From: Candidatus Cacconaster stercorequi
Lineage (GTDB): Bacteria; Bacillota; Clostridia; Oscillospirales; Oscillospiraceae
Reading direction: 5' to 3'
NCBI GenBank assembly: GCA_018064925.1
Contig: JAGHUH010000025.1
Span: 47,847 to 111,846 of the forward strand
DNA: 64,000 nucleotides
Below the pieces are notes generated by a model. That model was not told the origin of the DNA. It ran no database searches and saw only the letters and a list, made by a program, of their open reading frames with translations. A program made the position numbers and the translations under genes. Positions 9,001 to 16,200 of the stretch are shown piece after piece (position 1 is the stretch's first letter; the number at the start of each line of letters is the position of its first letter).

Positions 9001-9530
9001 TGATCCTGCAGCTCCAGATAGAAGTTGCCCTCCCCCAGAATGCTCTGCATCTCCAACGCATAGTCCTTTGCGCCGTCATAGTCGCCGTTCATCAGCCGCT
9101 TGGGGATCTCGCCTGCCAGACAGGCACTCAAACCGATGAGCCCCTGGTTGTGTTCGCGCAACAAATCAAGGTCTATGCGGGGCTTGATGTAAAAGCCCTC
9201 CACATAGGCCTGCGATACCAGATAGCTCAGGTTGCGGTAGCCCGTCTCATTTTGGCACAGCAGCACCAGATGGCGCGACTCACGATCCAGCTCGTGAATC
9301 TTGTCGAACCGGGTGCGCGGCGCCACATAGACCTCACAGCCGATGACAGGATGAATCCCCTCCGCCTTGCAGGCACGATAAAAGTCGATGACGCCGTACA
9401 TGACGCCGTGGTCTGTGATGGCCACGGCGTTCTGCCCCATCTCCTTCACCAGCTTGGGCAGGTCACGGATGCGGCAGGCACCGTCCAGGAGACTATATTC
9501 CGTATGCACATGGAGGTGGACAAACGACAT
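6051..9530 (-). CDS. dnaE: DNA polymerase III subunit alpha (DnaE)
   Basis: A full-length 1159-aa DnaE-type replicative polymerase. The N-terminal PHP domain begins HLHVHTEYSLLDG. The polymerase palm carries the catalytic PDIDMDFGD, with PVGPGRGSAAGS upstream; helix-hairpin-helix and OB-fold (ITIAGVVTSSKTRTTKNN) regions lie near the C-terminus. In low-GC Firmicutes it works beside PolC, extending primers. It sits four bases after the C_GCAxxG gene and overlaps def by four bases, so it is probably part of the hprK-whiA transcription unit. The start MSFVHLHVHTEYS is family-typical and has AGAGGCG upstream. Confidence 0.97.
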   Translation of the reverse strand: MSFVHLHVHTEYSLLDGACRIRDLPKLVKEMGQNAVAITDHGVMYGVIDFYRACKAEGIHPVIGCEVYVAPRTRFDKIHELDRESRHLVLLCQNETGYRNLSYLVSQAYVEGFYIKPRIDLDLLREHNQGLIGLSACLAGEIPKRLMNGDYDGAKDYALEMQSILGEGNFYLELQDHGIREQTLVNRELLRLHNETGIPLVCTNDAHYLRREDAESHDVLLCIQTGKTVDDENRMRYEPQNFYLRSTEEMEELFAAYPEAIENTQRIADRCQLEFTFGKYHLPEFQLPPGYDSPTYLHKLCEEGFAERYGAEKESYRQQLTYELNMIEKMGFTDYFLIVSDFVRYAKSVGIPVGPGRGSAAGSMVSYCLHITDIDPMAYSLYFERFLNPERVSMPDIDMDFGDTRRGEVVDYVRRKYGDDHVAQIVTFGTMAARAAIRDVGRALNMPYAEVDAVAKLVPTALHITLNDALKLSKQLSDLYEADGKVKKLIDMAKALEGMPRHASTHAAGVVITKRPVYEYVPLARNDDSIVCQYVMTTLEELGLLKMDFLGLRNLTVLDDAVQMLQKEHPDFRLENIPMDDPAVYEMLSQGKTSGVFQMESTGMTGVCTGLKPQSIEDITAIIALYRPGPMESIPKFIASKHDPKLVTYKHPSLIPILSGTYGCIVYQEQVIKIFQELAGYSLGQADMVRRAMSKKKVKDVEREREAFLHGDPARNIAGCAANGIPEEVAQSIFDEIYDFANYAFNKAHAVSYAVVAYQTAYFKCHFTREYMAALLTSVLGNSDKVAGYIAECKECRIALLPPDVNRSYDRFTVEEDGIRFGLVAIKNIGRGFIQALVRERENGGEFTAFQDFCQRMYDCADMNKRAVENLIRSGAFDSLGAKRSQLIKVYEKVLDSIASSRKTNVEGQLDFFGMAAAAGNSSGAQIELPDIPEYSAAERMSMEKETTGLYLSGHPMTDYRKAARRVGAVPINAILEDFAAENGPTHFADGQNITIAGVVTSSKTRTTKNNSLMAYVMVEDEVASMELLCFSRCIDQCGSYMQVNMPVVVKGRLSVRDEKPPQIMCDSIYPLHQHEVGEIEKPKTPETTIYLRFDSVDSKAFAHIKLVMTMFEGETPVKIRITDTGKLLGTHCLNHPALIRECQEWLGEENVVVKEKKT

Positions 9531-9533
9531 TGC

Positions 9534-9977
9534 TTACGCCTCTTTCAATTCATCAAGATAGTCGCACAAAAGCTCCACGGCGGTGCCGATCATGGTGCCG
9601 CAATGGTCGCCGTGCATCAATTCCTCGGCAATGGGTGTACCGTGAATGTCCTTTACAGCTAAAAGCTCGCGGCAGTTGAGATAACCAAACTGATCACGGA
9701 AGCGATCCACCATTCCCTTGGTCAGGCCGACGCTGCGCTTCTTGCTGACACCGTCCGTGGCGGGATACTGGGTGCCCAGTACAGCAATGGCGCCGCTGAG
9801 CGCGCCGCAGATACTGCCGCAGCGCATTCCGCCGCCGAAGCCGGTGGCAATGCCAAGGCACTGTTCCTCGGTCAGACCCGTCAAATCCTGAAACGCCAGC
9901 AGGACACTCTGCCCGCAGTTATTTCCCTTTTTATGGCTGTGCATGGCGATTTCCACGCGTTCTCTCTTGGTCATCAT
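9534..9977 (-). CDS. C_GCAxxG_C_C-family redox protein
   Basis: A 147-aa protein of the C_GCAxxG_C_C family (putative redox-active, disulfide/metal-linked). Cysteines occur in NNCGQSVLLAF (the place of the CxGCAxxG motif, here reduced to a single Cys), QCLGIATGFGGGMRCGSICGALSGAI, NCRELL and DHCGTMIG. The glycine-rich GFGGGMRCG...CGALSGA block is the family hallmark. The start codon overlaps the whiA stop, and dnaE follows after three bases, so it is translated within this operon. Its biochemical role is not established. The loss of the first Cys pair is noteworthy. Confidence 0.85.
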   Translation of the reverse strand: MMTKRERVEIAMHSHKKGNNCGQSVLLAFQDLTGLTEEQCLGIATGFGGGMRCGSICGALSGAIAVLGTQYPATDGVSKKRSVGLTKGMVDRFRDQFGYLNCRELLAVKDIHGTPIAEELMHGDHCGTMIGTAVELLCDYLDELKEA

Positions 9978-10870
9978 TTTTTTGCTTCCTCCATTATTTT
10001 TCTCATTCGATGGTTCATACAGGACTTGCTCACCGGCGGATCACATCGCTCTGCCAACTGCTGCAGGGATAATTCCGGATGCTCCATCCGTAAGTATGCC
10101 GTCTGCCGCAGCTTCTCCGGCAGCAGATCCAGCCGTCCGCTGTGCCGCAGGGATTCAATAGCGCCCATTTGCTCCTGTGCTGCGTCCAGCGTTTTATTCA
10201 CATTGGCGATGTCACAATTCATGGCGCGGTTAGCACCGTTGCGGATCTCCTTGTCCACCTTGGCTGTCATAATATCCATGGCTGCCGCCGGCGCGCCGAT
10301 GGTGGTCAGGAAATCCTCGATATGCTCGGACTGCTTAAAATAGGTCACGCTGTTGCCGCCCCGCATGACGCTGTGGGGCAGAAATCCCATCTCCGTCAGC
10401 AGTGCCGACAGCTCCCGGCTGGCCTGTCCGTGGGAGGTCACCAACTCCAGATGGTATCGTTTCTCCGGATCGGTCACACTGCCGCCGGACAGGAAAACGC
10501 CGCGCAGGAATGAGGTGCGGCAGCACTCGTCCTCCAATATGCCGAAGTTCACATGCAACGCCATGACCTGTCTGGGATCATAGCCCAGCTGATTGATGAT
10601 TTTTGCCAGCTTTTCCGGCGAAGTGATCTGAAAGATCTTCTTTCCGCTGTCCTCCTCCGGCAAACGGTCAAATTTCAATGAAAATGCCCTTTGAAACAGG
10701 CGGGGCAAACGGGCGGCAAACTCCGGATTTTCCGTGATGATACGCACTTCACGGGGCGTAAAAGTATTACAGTACAGCAGTACGCCGTAGGCCTCTGCCC
10801 GGGCACAGCACAAGCGCTGTACCGGAGTGCGGCACAACTCACTTTTTGCTTTATAGGCAAACGATTGCAT
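9974..10870 (-). CDS. whiA: DNA-binding protein WhiA
   Basis: A 298-aa WhiA orthologue: an N-terminal LAGLIDADG-like homing-endonuclease fold (SFAYKAKSELCR start; FLRGVFLSGGSVTDPEKRYHLELV is the degenerate LAGLIDADG block) and a C-terminal helix-turn-helix (RMEHPELSLQQLAERCDPPVSKSCMNHRMRKI). In actinomycetes it regulates sporulation septation; in B. subtilis it affects cell division and chromosome segregation. It lies downstream of rapZ-yvcK, the conserved trio of Firmicutes, and overlaps the next gene at its stop codon. Confidence 0.96.
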   Translation of the reverse strand: MQSFAYKAKSELCRTPVQRLCCARAEAYGVLLYCNTFTPREVRIITENPEFAARLPRLFQRAFSLKFDRLPEEDSGKKIFQITSPEKLAKIINQLGYDPRQVMALHVNFGILEDECCRTSFLRGVFLSGGSVTDPEKRYHLELVTSHGQASRELSALLTEMGFLPHSVMRGGNSVTYFKQSEHIEDFLTTIGAPAAAMDIMTAKVDKEIRNGANRAMNCDIANVNKTLDAAQEQMGAIESLRHSGRLDLLPEKLRQTAYLRMEHPELSLQQLAERCDPPVSKSCMNHRMRKIMEEAKK

Positions 10871-10882
10871 ATCGCTTCCCTC

Positions 10883-11932
10883 CTATCGCTCCACTCTGTT
10901 CTTTGTGATACTGCGTGGAGAACGCTCCACCACGCGGATATTGCGCTGCAGATGAAGTTCAATCAGTTCCCGCGCCAGATGCCCGGGATTGTGCCGCACC
11001 AGACCGTTCTCCACAGTGGCCAGAGGGCGGTTAATCACCTCCACGCCCATCCGCTCACAGGCATCCTGATCGCAAAGCAGGATTTCCGCGCCCTTTTCGG
11101 CGTAGCGCCGGACAATATTCCAGGAAATAGGAGCCGAATTCACCAGGCAGACATCCAGCAACCGACTGTCTGCATGATCCAGCAATGCCTTCACATGGTC
11201 AGAAACGGTATAGCCCTCCGTTTCGCCCTCCTGCGTCATGATGTTGCAGGCATAGACCTTCAGTGCAGACGAAGCGCAGATCTCCTCGGCAATCCCCTCC
11301 ACCAACAGGTTGGGGATAATGCTGGTATACAGACTTCCCGGCGCCAGAACGATCATCTCCGCATCGCGGATGGCCTCCAACGCCGCAGGCAGCGCCTTCG
11401 GTGCATTGGGCAGCAGGTGGATGCGGCGAATGCGGCAATTCTGCTCCTGTTTGCACTGAGCGATCTGTGTTTCGCCAATCACCCGGGCACCGTTTTCAAA
11501 TTCTGCTTCCAACGCGATATCCTCATTGGTCACCGGCAGCACGCGCCCTGTAATGGCCAAAACCTGACTTAAACTCTCCACTGCCGCATCAAAGCTGGGA
11601 AGGATGCCGTTCAGCGCCGCTAAAAACAGGTTGCCAAAGCTCTGACCGGCCAGCGTACCATCGGAAAAGCGGTACTGCATCAGCTGACTCATCAGCGGCT
11701 CGGCGTTGGCCAGCGCCACAAGGCAGTTGCGAATATCGCCCGGCGGCAGCATACCCAGATCCTGACGCAGTATGCCGCTGCCGCCGCCATCATCCGCCAC
11801 CGTAACAATGGCGGTGATATTCCGGGTGTACATCTTCAGCCCGCGCAGCAATGTGGAAAGTCCCGTGCCGCCGCCAATGGCAACGACGCGCGGGCCGCGC
11901 TCGGGCGAAACTTGATACAGATAAGGTTCCAT
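10883..11932 (-). CDS. yvcK: Gluconeogenesis factor YvcK (uridine diphosphate-sugar-binding)
   Basis: A 349-aa protein of the YvcK/CofD-like family. The nucleotide-binding loop RVVAIGGGTGLSTLLRGLK lies at the start, followed by VADDGGGSGILRQDLGMLPPGDIRNCLVALA. In B. subtilis YvcK binds UDP-sugars, is needed on gluconeogenic carbon, influences PBP1 localisation and is a substrate of PrkC, which is also in this window (41.8 kb). The ATG at 11932 has GAGGG five bases upstream and is preferred over the track start at 11944, which immediately follows the rapZ stop. It is tightly linked to rapZ and whiA. Confidence 0.94.
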   Translation of the reverse strand: MEPYLYQVSPERGPRVVAIGGGTGLSTLLRGLKMYTRNITAIVTVADDGGGSGILRQDLGMLPPGDIRNCLVALANAEPLMSQLMQYRFSDGTLAGQSFGNLFLAALNGILPSFDAAVESLSQVLAITGRVLPVTNEDIALEAEFENGARVIGETQIAQCKQEQNCRIRRIHLLPNAPKALPAALEAIRDAEMIVLAPGSLYTSIIPNLLVEGIAEEICASSALKVYACNIMTQEGETEGYTVSDHVKALLDHADSRLLDVCLVNSAPISWNIVRRYAEKGAEILLCDQDACERMGVEVINRPLATVENGLVRHNPGHLARELIELHLQRNIRVVERSPRSITKNRVER

Positions 11933-11944
11933 AATATCCCTCAT

Positions 11945-12802
11945 TTATCGGGAGATATCCCGATGATTCTCCGTTACCTGATACCCTTCCGTCGTGATAT
12001 ATTCTGCCAGCTTATGCGCCACGGCCACACTGCGATGATGACCGCCGGTACAGCCCACGGCGATGACCAGCACGGTCTTTCCCTCCTCGCTGTAAAGCGG
12101 CAGCAGAAACGACAGCATCTTTTTCAGCTGATCCATAAACTCATTGGTCTGCTGGAAGCCGAAGACAAAATCCTGCACCTCCGGATCCAGACCGGTTTTG
12201 TGCTTCAGCTCTGCCACATAGTAAGGGTTGGGCATAAAGCGCACATCGAACACCAGATCGGCCTCGATGGGAATGCCATGCTTAAAGCCAAAGGACATCA
12301 CATTGACATTCAGTCCCTGCCGGTCGCTAATACTGCCGAACAAATTCAGCAGCTCGCTGCGCAGCTTGGCAGTGGAAAACGAGGTACTGTCCAGCACAAA
12401 GTCCGCATGGTCACGCACCGGCTGCATCAGCTCGCGTTCCTTCAGCACAGCCTGCTCCATCCCCATGCCGCCGGCAGACAGCGGATGCATCCGCCGTGTT
12501 TCCTTGTAGCGGTTGATGATGGTCTGGGTGGATGCCTCCAGAAACAGCATCCGGCAATTGACGCCGCTGTCCTTCAAGCGCTCCAGCGTGCCGATCAGCT
12601 TGTCAAACGGCTCGCCGGCGCGAACATCGTAGACCAGTGCCACACGATCGTAGCGTCCGCTGGAGGCGGCACAGAAATCCGCAAATTTGATCATCATATC
12701 CACCGGCAAATTATCCACAATATAATAGCCGATATCCTCCAAAAATGAGGCAGCTTTGCTCTTTCCGGCTCCGGAAAGTCCGGAAATAATCAGAATTTCC
12801 AT
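11945..12802 (-). CDS. rapZ: RNase adapter / nucleotide-binding protein RapZ (YvcJ)
   Basis: A 285-aa P-loop ATPase/GTPase. Walker A is GLSGAGKSKAASFLED at residues 8-23, followed by GYYIVDNLP, with RMHPLS in the middle and the C-terminal DVRFMPNPYYV and IAVGCTGGHHRSV blocks typical of RapZ/YvcJ. In Gram-negatives it directs RNase E to GlmZ; in Bacillus YvcJ affects competence, with an unclear target. It lies in the murB-rapZ-yvcK-whiA order. Confidence 0.95.
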   Translation of the reverse strand: MEILIISGLSGAGKSKAASFLEDIGYYIVDNLPVDMMIKFADFCAASSGRYDRVALVYDVRAGEPFDKLIGTLERLKDSGVNCRMLFLEASTQTIINRYKETRRMHPLSAGGMGMEQAVLKERELMQPVRDHADFVLDSTSFSTAKLRSELLNLFGSISDRQGLNVNVMSFGFKHGIPIEADLVFDVRFMPNPYYVAELKHKTGLDPEVQDFVFGFQQTNEFMDQLKKMLSFLLPLYSEEGKTVLVIAVGCTGGHHRSVAVAHKLAEYITTEGYQVTENHRDISR

Positions 12803-12816
12803 AAGATCCTCTCACC

Positions 12817-13734
12817 TTACCGAATGATTTTCACTTCCGGCTCCAATTGTACGCCGTGTGTCTTCATTACCTCTTGCTGTACCTTGGCGATCAGCGCCGT
12901 AACATCGGCAAATGTGGCGCCGCCGCGGTTAATCACAAAGCCGGCGTGCTTCTCGGAAACCTGTGCGCCGCCTATCGTCAGACCCTTCAGACCCGTCTGA
13001 TCGATCAGCGTACCGGCAAAGTAACCGGTAGGACGCTTAAAGGTGCTGCCGGCACTGGGCCACTCCAGCGGCTGACTAGCCTTTCGTCTGGCCATCAGCT
13101 CATCCATCTTGGCGCGGACCTCCGCGCTGTCGCCGGGTGACAGGCGGAATACAGCATACAGCACCACGGCATCAGGATGGTCACTGAGCAAGCTGTGACG
13201 GTAACCAAAGTCCATCTCCGCACCGGTCAGACGCTTAATTCCCTCATCGGGAAACAATACGGCAACCGAAGTAACCACCTGTTTCATTTCACCGCCATAA
13301 GCGCCGGCGTTCATGCATACGGCGCCGCCCACACTGCCGGGAATACCATGGGCAAATTCCAGACCTGTCAGGCTCTGTGCGCAGGCAAAGTTGGCCAGCT
13401 TTGCCAACGATACGCCGGCATCCGCCACAATTTCATTTTCACCCTCACCCAATTCCAGACGCGCCATATCGCGGGTATTGATCACCAAACGATCCAGTCC
13501 CTCATCGCAGACCAGCAAATTGGTACCGTTGCCGATTACCAAAGGCCGTGCGCAGCATTCTGCTGCGAAATTCACCAGCAGTACCATCTGCTCTGCCGTT
13601 TTGGGAAATGCCATTCTCCGTGCCGGGCCGCCAATGCGGAACGAGGTGTGTCGCGCCATTGGCACATCCTTCTCCACCGTCAGATCCGGCAGGTATTCTT
13701 CTATCTTCTGATCCAGACTCTCATACCAGAGCAT
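12817..13734 (-). CDS. murB: UDP-N-acetylenolpyruvoylglucosamine reductase
   Basis: Second step of muramic acid synthesis: reduces UDP-GlcNAc-enolpyruvate with NADPH through FAD. It shows ARHTSFRIGGPA, GNGTNLLVCDEGLDR, HGIPGSVGGAVCMNAGAYGGE (FAD-binding), SAGSTFKRP (active-site Ser region) and the C-terminal LEPEVKIIR with the catalytic Glu. At 305 aa and lacking the Tyr loop, it looks like a type II MurB. The track start at 13749 is a GTG inside the Shine-Dalgarno region; the ATG at 13734, with GGAGGAG eight bases upstream, is used. It lies between the ROK kinase and rapZ. Confidence 0.95.
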   Translation of the reverse strand: MLWYESLDQKIEEYLPDLTVEKDVPMARHTSFRIGGPARRMAFPKTAEQMVLLVNFAAECCARPLVIGNGTNLLVCDEGLDRLVINTRDMARLELGEGENEIVADAGVSLAKLANFACAQSLTGLEFAHGIPGSVGGAVCMNAGAYGGEMKQVVTSVAVLFPDEGIKRLTGAEMDFGYRHSLLSDHPDAVVLYAVFRLSPGDSAEVRAKMDELMARRKASQPLEWPSAGSTFKRPTGYFAGTLIDQTGLKGLTIGGAQVSEKHAGFVINRGGATFADVTALIAKVQQEVMKTHGVQLEPEVKIIR

Positions 13735-13758
13735 AAGTTTCTCCTCCACTTCATTCCG

Positions 13759-14724
13759 TCAGATCATGCGGCGCTTCTTGCCCAGAAACGCGGCACCAAT
13801 CATTCCGGCCTGTGTTCCCAATTCCGCCCTCACGATCCGCGTCATCTTGTCACGGTTGCACGGAATGCTTTCCCGCTGGACGATCTCACGCAGCGGAAAC
13901 AACAGTTGCTCATCCTTTTCATTGCTGACACCGCCGCCGATAGCCAGCATATCGGGTTGAAAAATATTGATTACATTCACAATACCTGTGGCCAGATAGT
14001 CGATGTATGTATCGCATACCCGCTGTCCCACAGGATCGCCCCGTCTGGCCGCCATAAATGCCGACTGACCGGATACATGGCCGTCGTGTTCCCTGATTAC
14101 GCAGCCGAGAATACTATCAGGATGCTCCTCCATTGCCTGCGCGGTCAGGCGTTTCAGTGCGCTGGCTGAGGCATACCGTTCCCAACAGCCGCGGCGTCCG
14201 CAAGGACATGGCTCACCGTGATAAACGATGCTCATGTGTCCCACCTCTCCGGCCATGCCGTTGGCGCCATGATAGATTTTTCCGTTGTGGATAATTCCGG
14301 CGCCAATACCTGTTCCCAGCGTAATGGTCACAAAGCGTTTGCTTCCCCGACCGGCACCGGCATAGTATTCGCCCAGCGCGGCACAGTTAGCATCATTTTC
14401 CACATACAGCGGCATATCCATCTGCTGATGCCAAAGACGGCGAATCGGCACATCCCGCAGCGGCAGATTACAAGTATACAGAATCATGCCGCGGCGAATT
14501 TCCACCACACCCGGCACGCCGATTCCCACAGACGCAATCTGATCCAGCGGAATACCTGCCATCTGAGAAAGCTCCTGCGTCATTTGTGCCAGTGCAGAAA
14601 CCAGTCCTTCCTGATTTTCAATCTGCGCAATTTTCATTTTTGTAGTGGCCAGTACCGTGCTCTGTTCATCAATCAAACCGGCTTTCAGATTTGTGCCGCC
14701 GATATCAATTCCGATATAGTTCAT
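13759..14724 (-). CDS. ROK-family sugar kinase (glucokinase-like)
   Basis: A 321-aa ROK protein. The ATP-binding DIGGTNLKAGLID is at residues 6-18; VGIGVPGVV, ENDANCAALGEYYAG (catalytic Asp), TLGTGIGAGII and the zinc-binding CPCGRRGCWERYAS follow. There is no N-terminal helix-turn-helix, so it is a kinase and not a repressor. Glucose is the likely substrate, but N-acetylmannosamine or other hexoses cannot be excluded. The start codon overlaps the hprK stop (ATGA). Linkage to HPr kinase suits a role in carbon-status signalling. Confidence 0.92.
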   Translation of the reverse strand: MNYIGIDIGGTNLKAGLIDEQSTVLATTKMKIAQIENQEGLVSALAQMTQELSQMAGIPLDQIASVGIGVPGVVEIRRGMILYTCNLPLRDVPIRRLWHQQMDMPLYVENDANCAALGEYYAGAGRGSKRFVTITLGTGIGAGIIHNGKIYHGANGMAGEVGHMSIVYHGEPCPCGRRGCWERYASASALKRLTAQAMEEHPDSILGCVIREHDGHVSGQSAFMAARRGDPVGQRVCDTYIDYLATGIVNVINIFQPDMLAIGGGVSNEKDEQLLFPLREIVQRESIPCNRDKMTRIVRAELGTQAGMIGAAFLGKKRRMI

Positions 14725-15686
14725 CCCTGTTCTCCATCACTCCCCATAGCGGCCAGTTCATCCACATGCTGGTCAAAGCGGCTGATAAAATCCTCCGCCG
14801 GATTGTAGCCGCCCATCATCTGGCGATTTTTCATGGTGGCAATCTCCACGATGCCCGCCAGATTTCGACCGGGTCGCACCGGGATCGTTACATAGGGCAG
14901 CGCAATATCAAAAATCCGATATTTTTCATGATCCAAGCCAAGACGGTCATAGAACTTACCGTCCTGCCATTGTTCCAGTTGGATCACCAAATCAATCTGC
15001 GTTTCAAACTGCACGGCACCCATACCAAACAGTTTCTGCACATCGATCACGCCTACGCCGCGGATCTCAATGAAATGGCGGATGATCTCCGGCGCGGAAC
15101 CATACAGCGCACCTGCCACCTGGCGAATATCCACCGCATCATCTGCCACCAGACGATGGCCGCGCTTCAGAAGCTCAATGGCCGTTTCGCTTTTGCCGAC
15201 ACCGGAATCGCCCAAAATCAGTACACCCTGACCGTAAATATTCATCAGTACGCCGTGGCGACTGATCTGCGGCGCCAGCTTTCGGCTTAAGTATCCAATA
15301 ATCTTGCTGGTCAGATCCACCGTTTTGTAGTCAGCGCGCAAAATAGTGCGTCCGTGCTTTTCCGCCAGCTCCAGAATTTCCGGAAATACCTCGATCTTGC
15401 GAGAGATGATCAGTGCCGGCATTTCGTAACTCAACAGATGATCCAACACCCGGCGGCGCTGCTCAAATGGCATGGTGGTCAGATACATCATCTCGGCCCG
15501 CCCCAGCACCTGCAGGCGCTTTGGTTCAAAATAGTCATAGAACCCCACTAACTGCAGCGCCGGACGGTTTACATCTGAAATGGTAATGACACAGGTATCG
15601 TAATTATGACCTTTATGCAGAACCTCCAGATGAAATTCCTCCACCAGATTGCTGAGCTTTGCGGGGTTAATTTTTACTCGATCCAT
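14721..15686 (-). CDS. hprK: HPr kinase/phosphorylase
   Basis: A 321-aa bifunctional enzyme that phosphorylates or dephosphorylates Ser46 of HPr, the master switch of carbon catabolite control in Firmicutes. The P-loop GDSGVGKSETAIELL is at about residue 158-172, and EIRGVGVIDVQKLFG is the HprK signature. The N-terminal DRTSP-like domain is full length. An AAGGAG Shine-Dalgarno precedes the ATG, and a good SigA promoter lies about 55 bases upstream, making this the first gene of the run through def. No crh gene is seen near whiA, unlike in Bacillus. Confidence 0.96.
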   Translation of the reverse strand: MDRVKINPAKLSNLVEEFHLEVLHKGHNYDTCVITISDVNRPALQLVGFYDYFEPKRLQVLGRAEMMYLTTMPFEQRRRVLDHLLSYEMPALIISRKIEVFPEILELAEKHGRTILRADYKTVDLTSKIIGYLSRKLAPQISRHGVLMNIYGQGVLILGDSGVGKSETAIELLKRGHRLVADDAVDIRQVAGALYGSAPEIIRHFIEIRGVGVIDVQKLFGMGAVQFETQIDLVIQLEQWQDGKFYDRLGLDHEKYRIFDIALPYVTIPVRPGRNLAGIVEIATMKNRQMMGGYNPAEDFISRFDQHVDELAAMGSDGEQG

Positions 15687-15740
15687 GTATATTCTCCTTC
15701 TGCTGTTGCAGACAGCATATCACCTAACATTTTACACTTT

Positions 15741-15769
15741 ATTATATCTTATTTATTAGCTTTTCGCAA
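15741..15769 (-). promoter_or_regulatory. SigA-type promoter of the hprK operon
   Basis: TTGCGA - 17 bases - TATAAT on the minus strand, about 55 bases before the hprK ATG. Confidence 0.75.
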
Positions 15770-15815
15770 TACTTTCCGCGCCGTACAATTTTTTCATTTT
15801 TTTGTCAAATTGTAC

Positions 15816-15844
15816 TTGCATTTTCCTTCCATATCTGTTATGAT
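15816..15844 (+). promoter_or_regulatory. SigA-type promoter of rpmB
   Basis: TTGCAT - 17 bases - TATGAT, with a TG just before the -10 (extended -10 type), about 55 bases upstream of rpmB. Confidence 0.75.
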
Positions 15845-15898
15845 ATCAGATGCTTGCGAAAGTGAGCAGTATGTTATCACAGCAAGGAGGTGCAACGG

Positions 15899-16087
15899 AT
15901 GGCAAAGTGCGAATTCTGCGACAAGGGCATGACCTTCGGTATCAAGGTTTCCCATTCCCACAGACGATCCAATCGTCCCTGGAAGCCCAATGTAAAGCGT
16001 GTGAAGGCAATCATCAATGGTACGCCTCGCCATGTATATGTTTGTACCCGGTGCCTGCGTTCCGGTAAAGTTACCCGCGCAATCTAA
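15899..16087 (+). CDS. rpmB: 50S ribosomal protein L28
   Basis: A 62-aa L28, MAKCEFCDKGMTFGIKVSHSHRRSNRPWKPN, with a zinc-type pair of CxxC motifs (CEFC and CTRC), so the C+ paralogue type. The start at 15899 follows AAGGAGG by eight bases; the track ORF begins three codons earlier without a ribosome site. It has its own promoter and terminator. In B. subtilis rpmB is next to spoVM, whereas here the two are 24 kb apart. Confidence 0.97.
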   Translation: MAKCEFCDKGMTFGIKVSHSHRRSNRPWKPNVKRVKAIINGTPRHVYVCTRCLRSGKVTRAI

Positions 16088-16100
16088 ACTTGGACAAGCA

Positions 16101-16130
16101 AAAGCCCTGCTCTATTGAGCAGGGCTTTTT
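16101..16130 (+). terminator. Terminator after rpmB
   Basis: AAAGCCCTGCTC-TATT-GAGCAGGGCTTTTT: a 12 bp stem with a T tract, 13 bases after the rpmB stop. Confidence 0.92.
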
Positions 16131-16148
16131 ACATCGCCCTATCATGTT

Positions 16149-16186
16149 GAAAAGAGCTGCTTCTTGTCGGAAGCAGCTCTCTTTTG
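16149..16186 (-). terminator. Terminator after pcrA
   Basis: On the minus strand AGAGCTGCTTCCGACAAGAAGCAGCTCTTTT forms a strong stem-loop with a T run just beyond the pcrA stop. Confidence 0.88.
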
Positions 16187-16200
16187 TAGGAAGTATTCGC

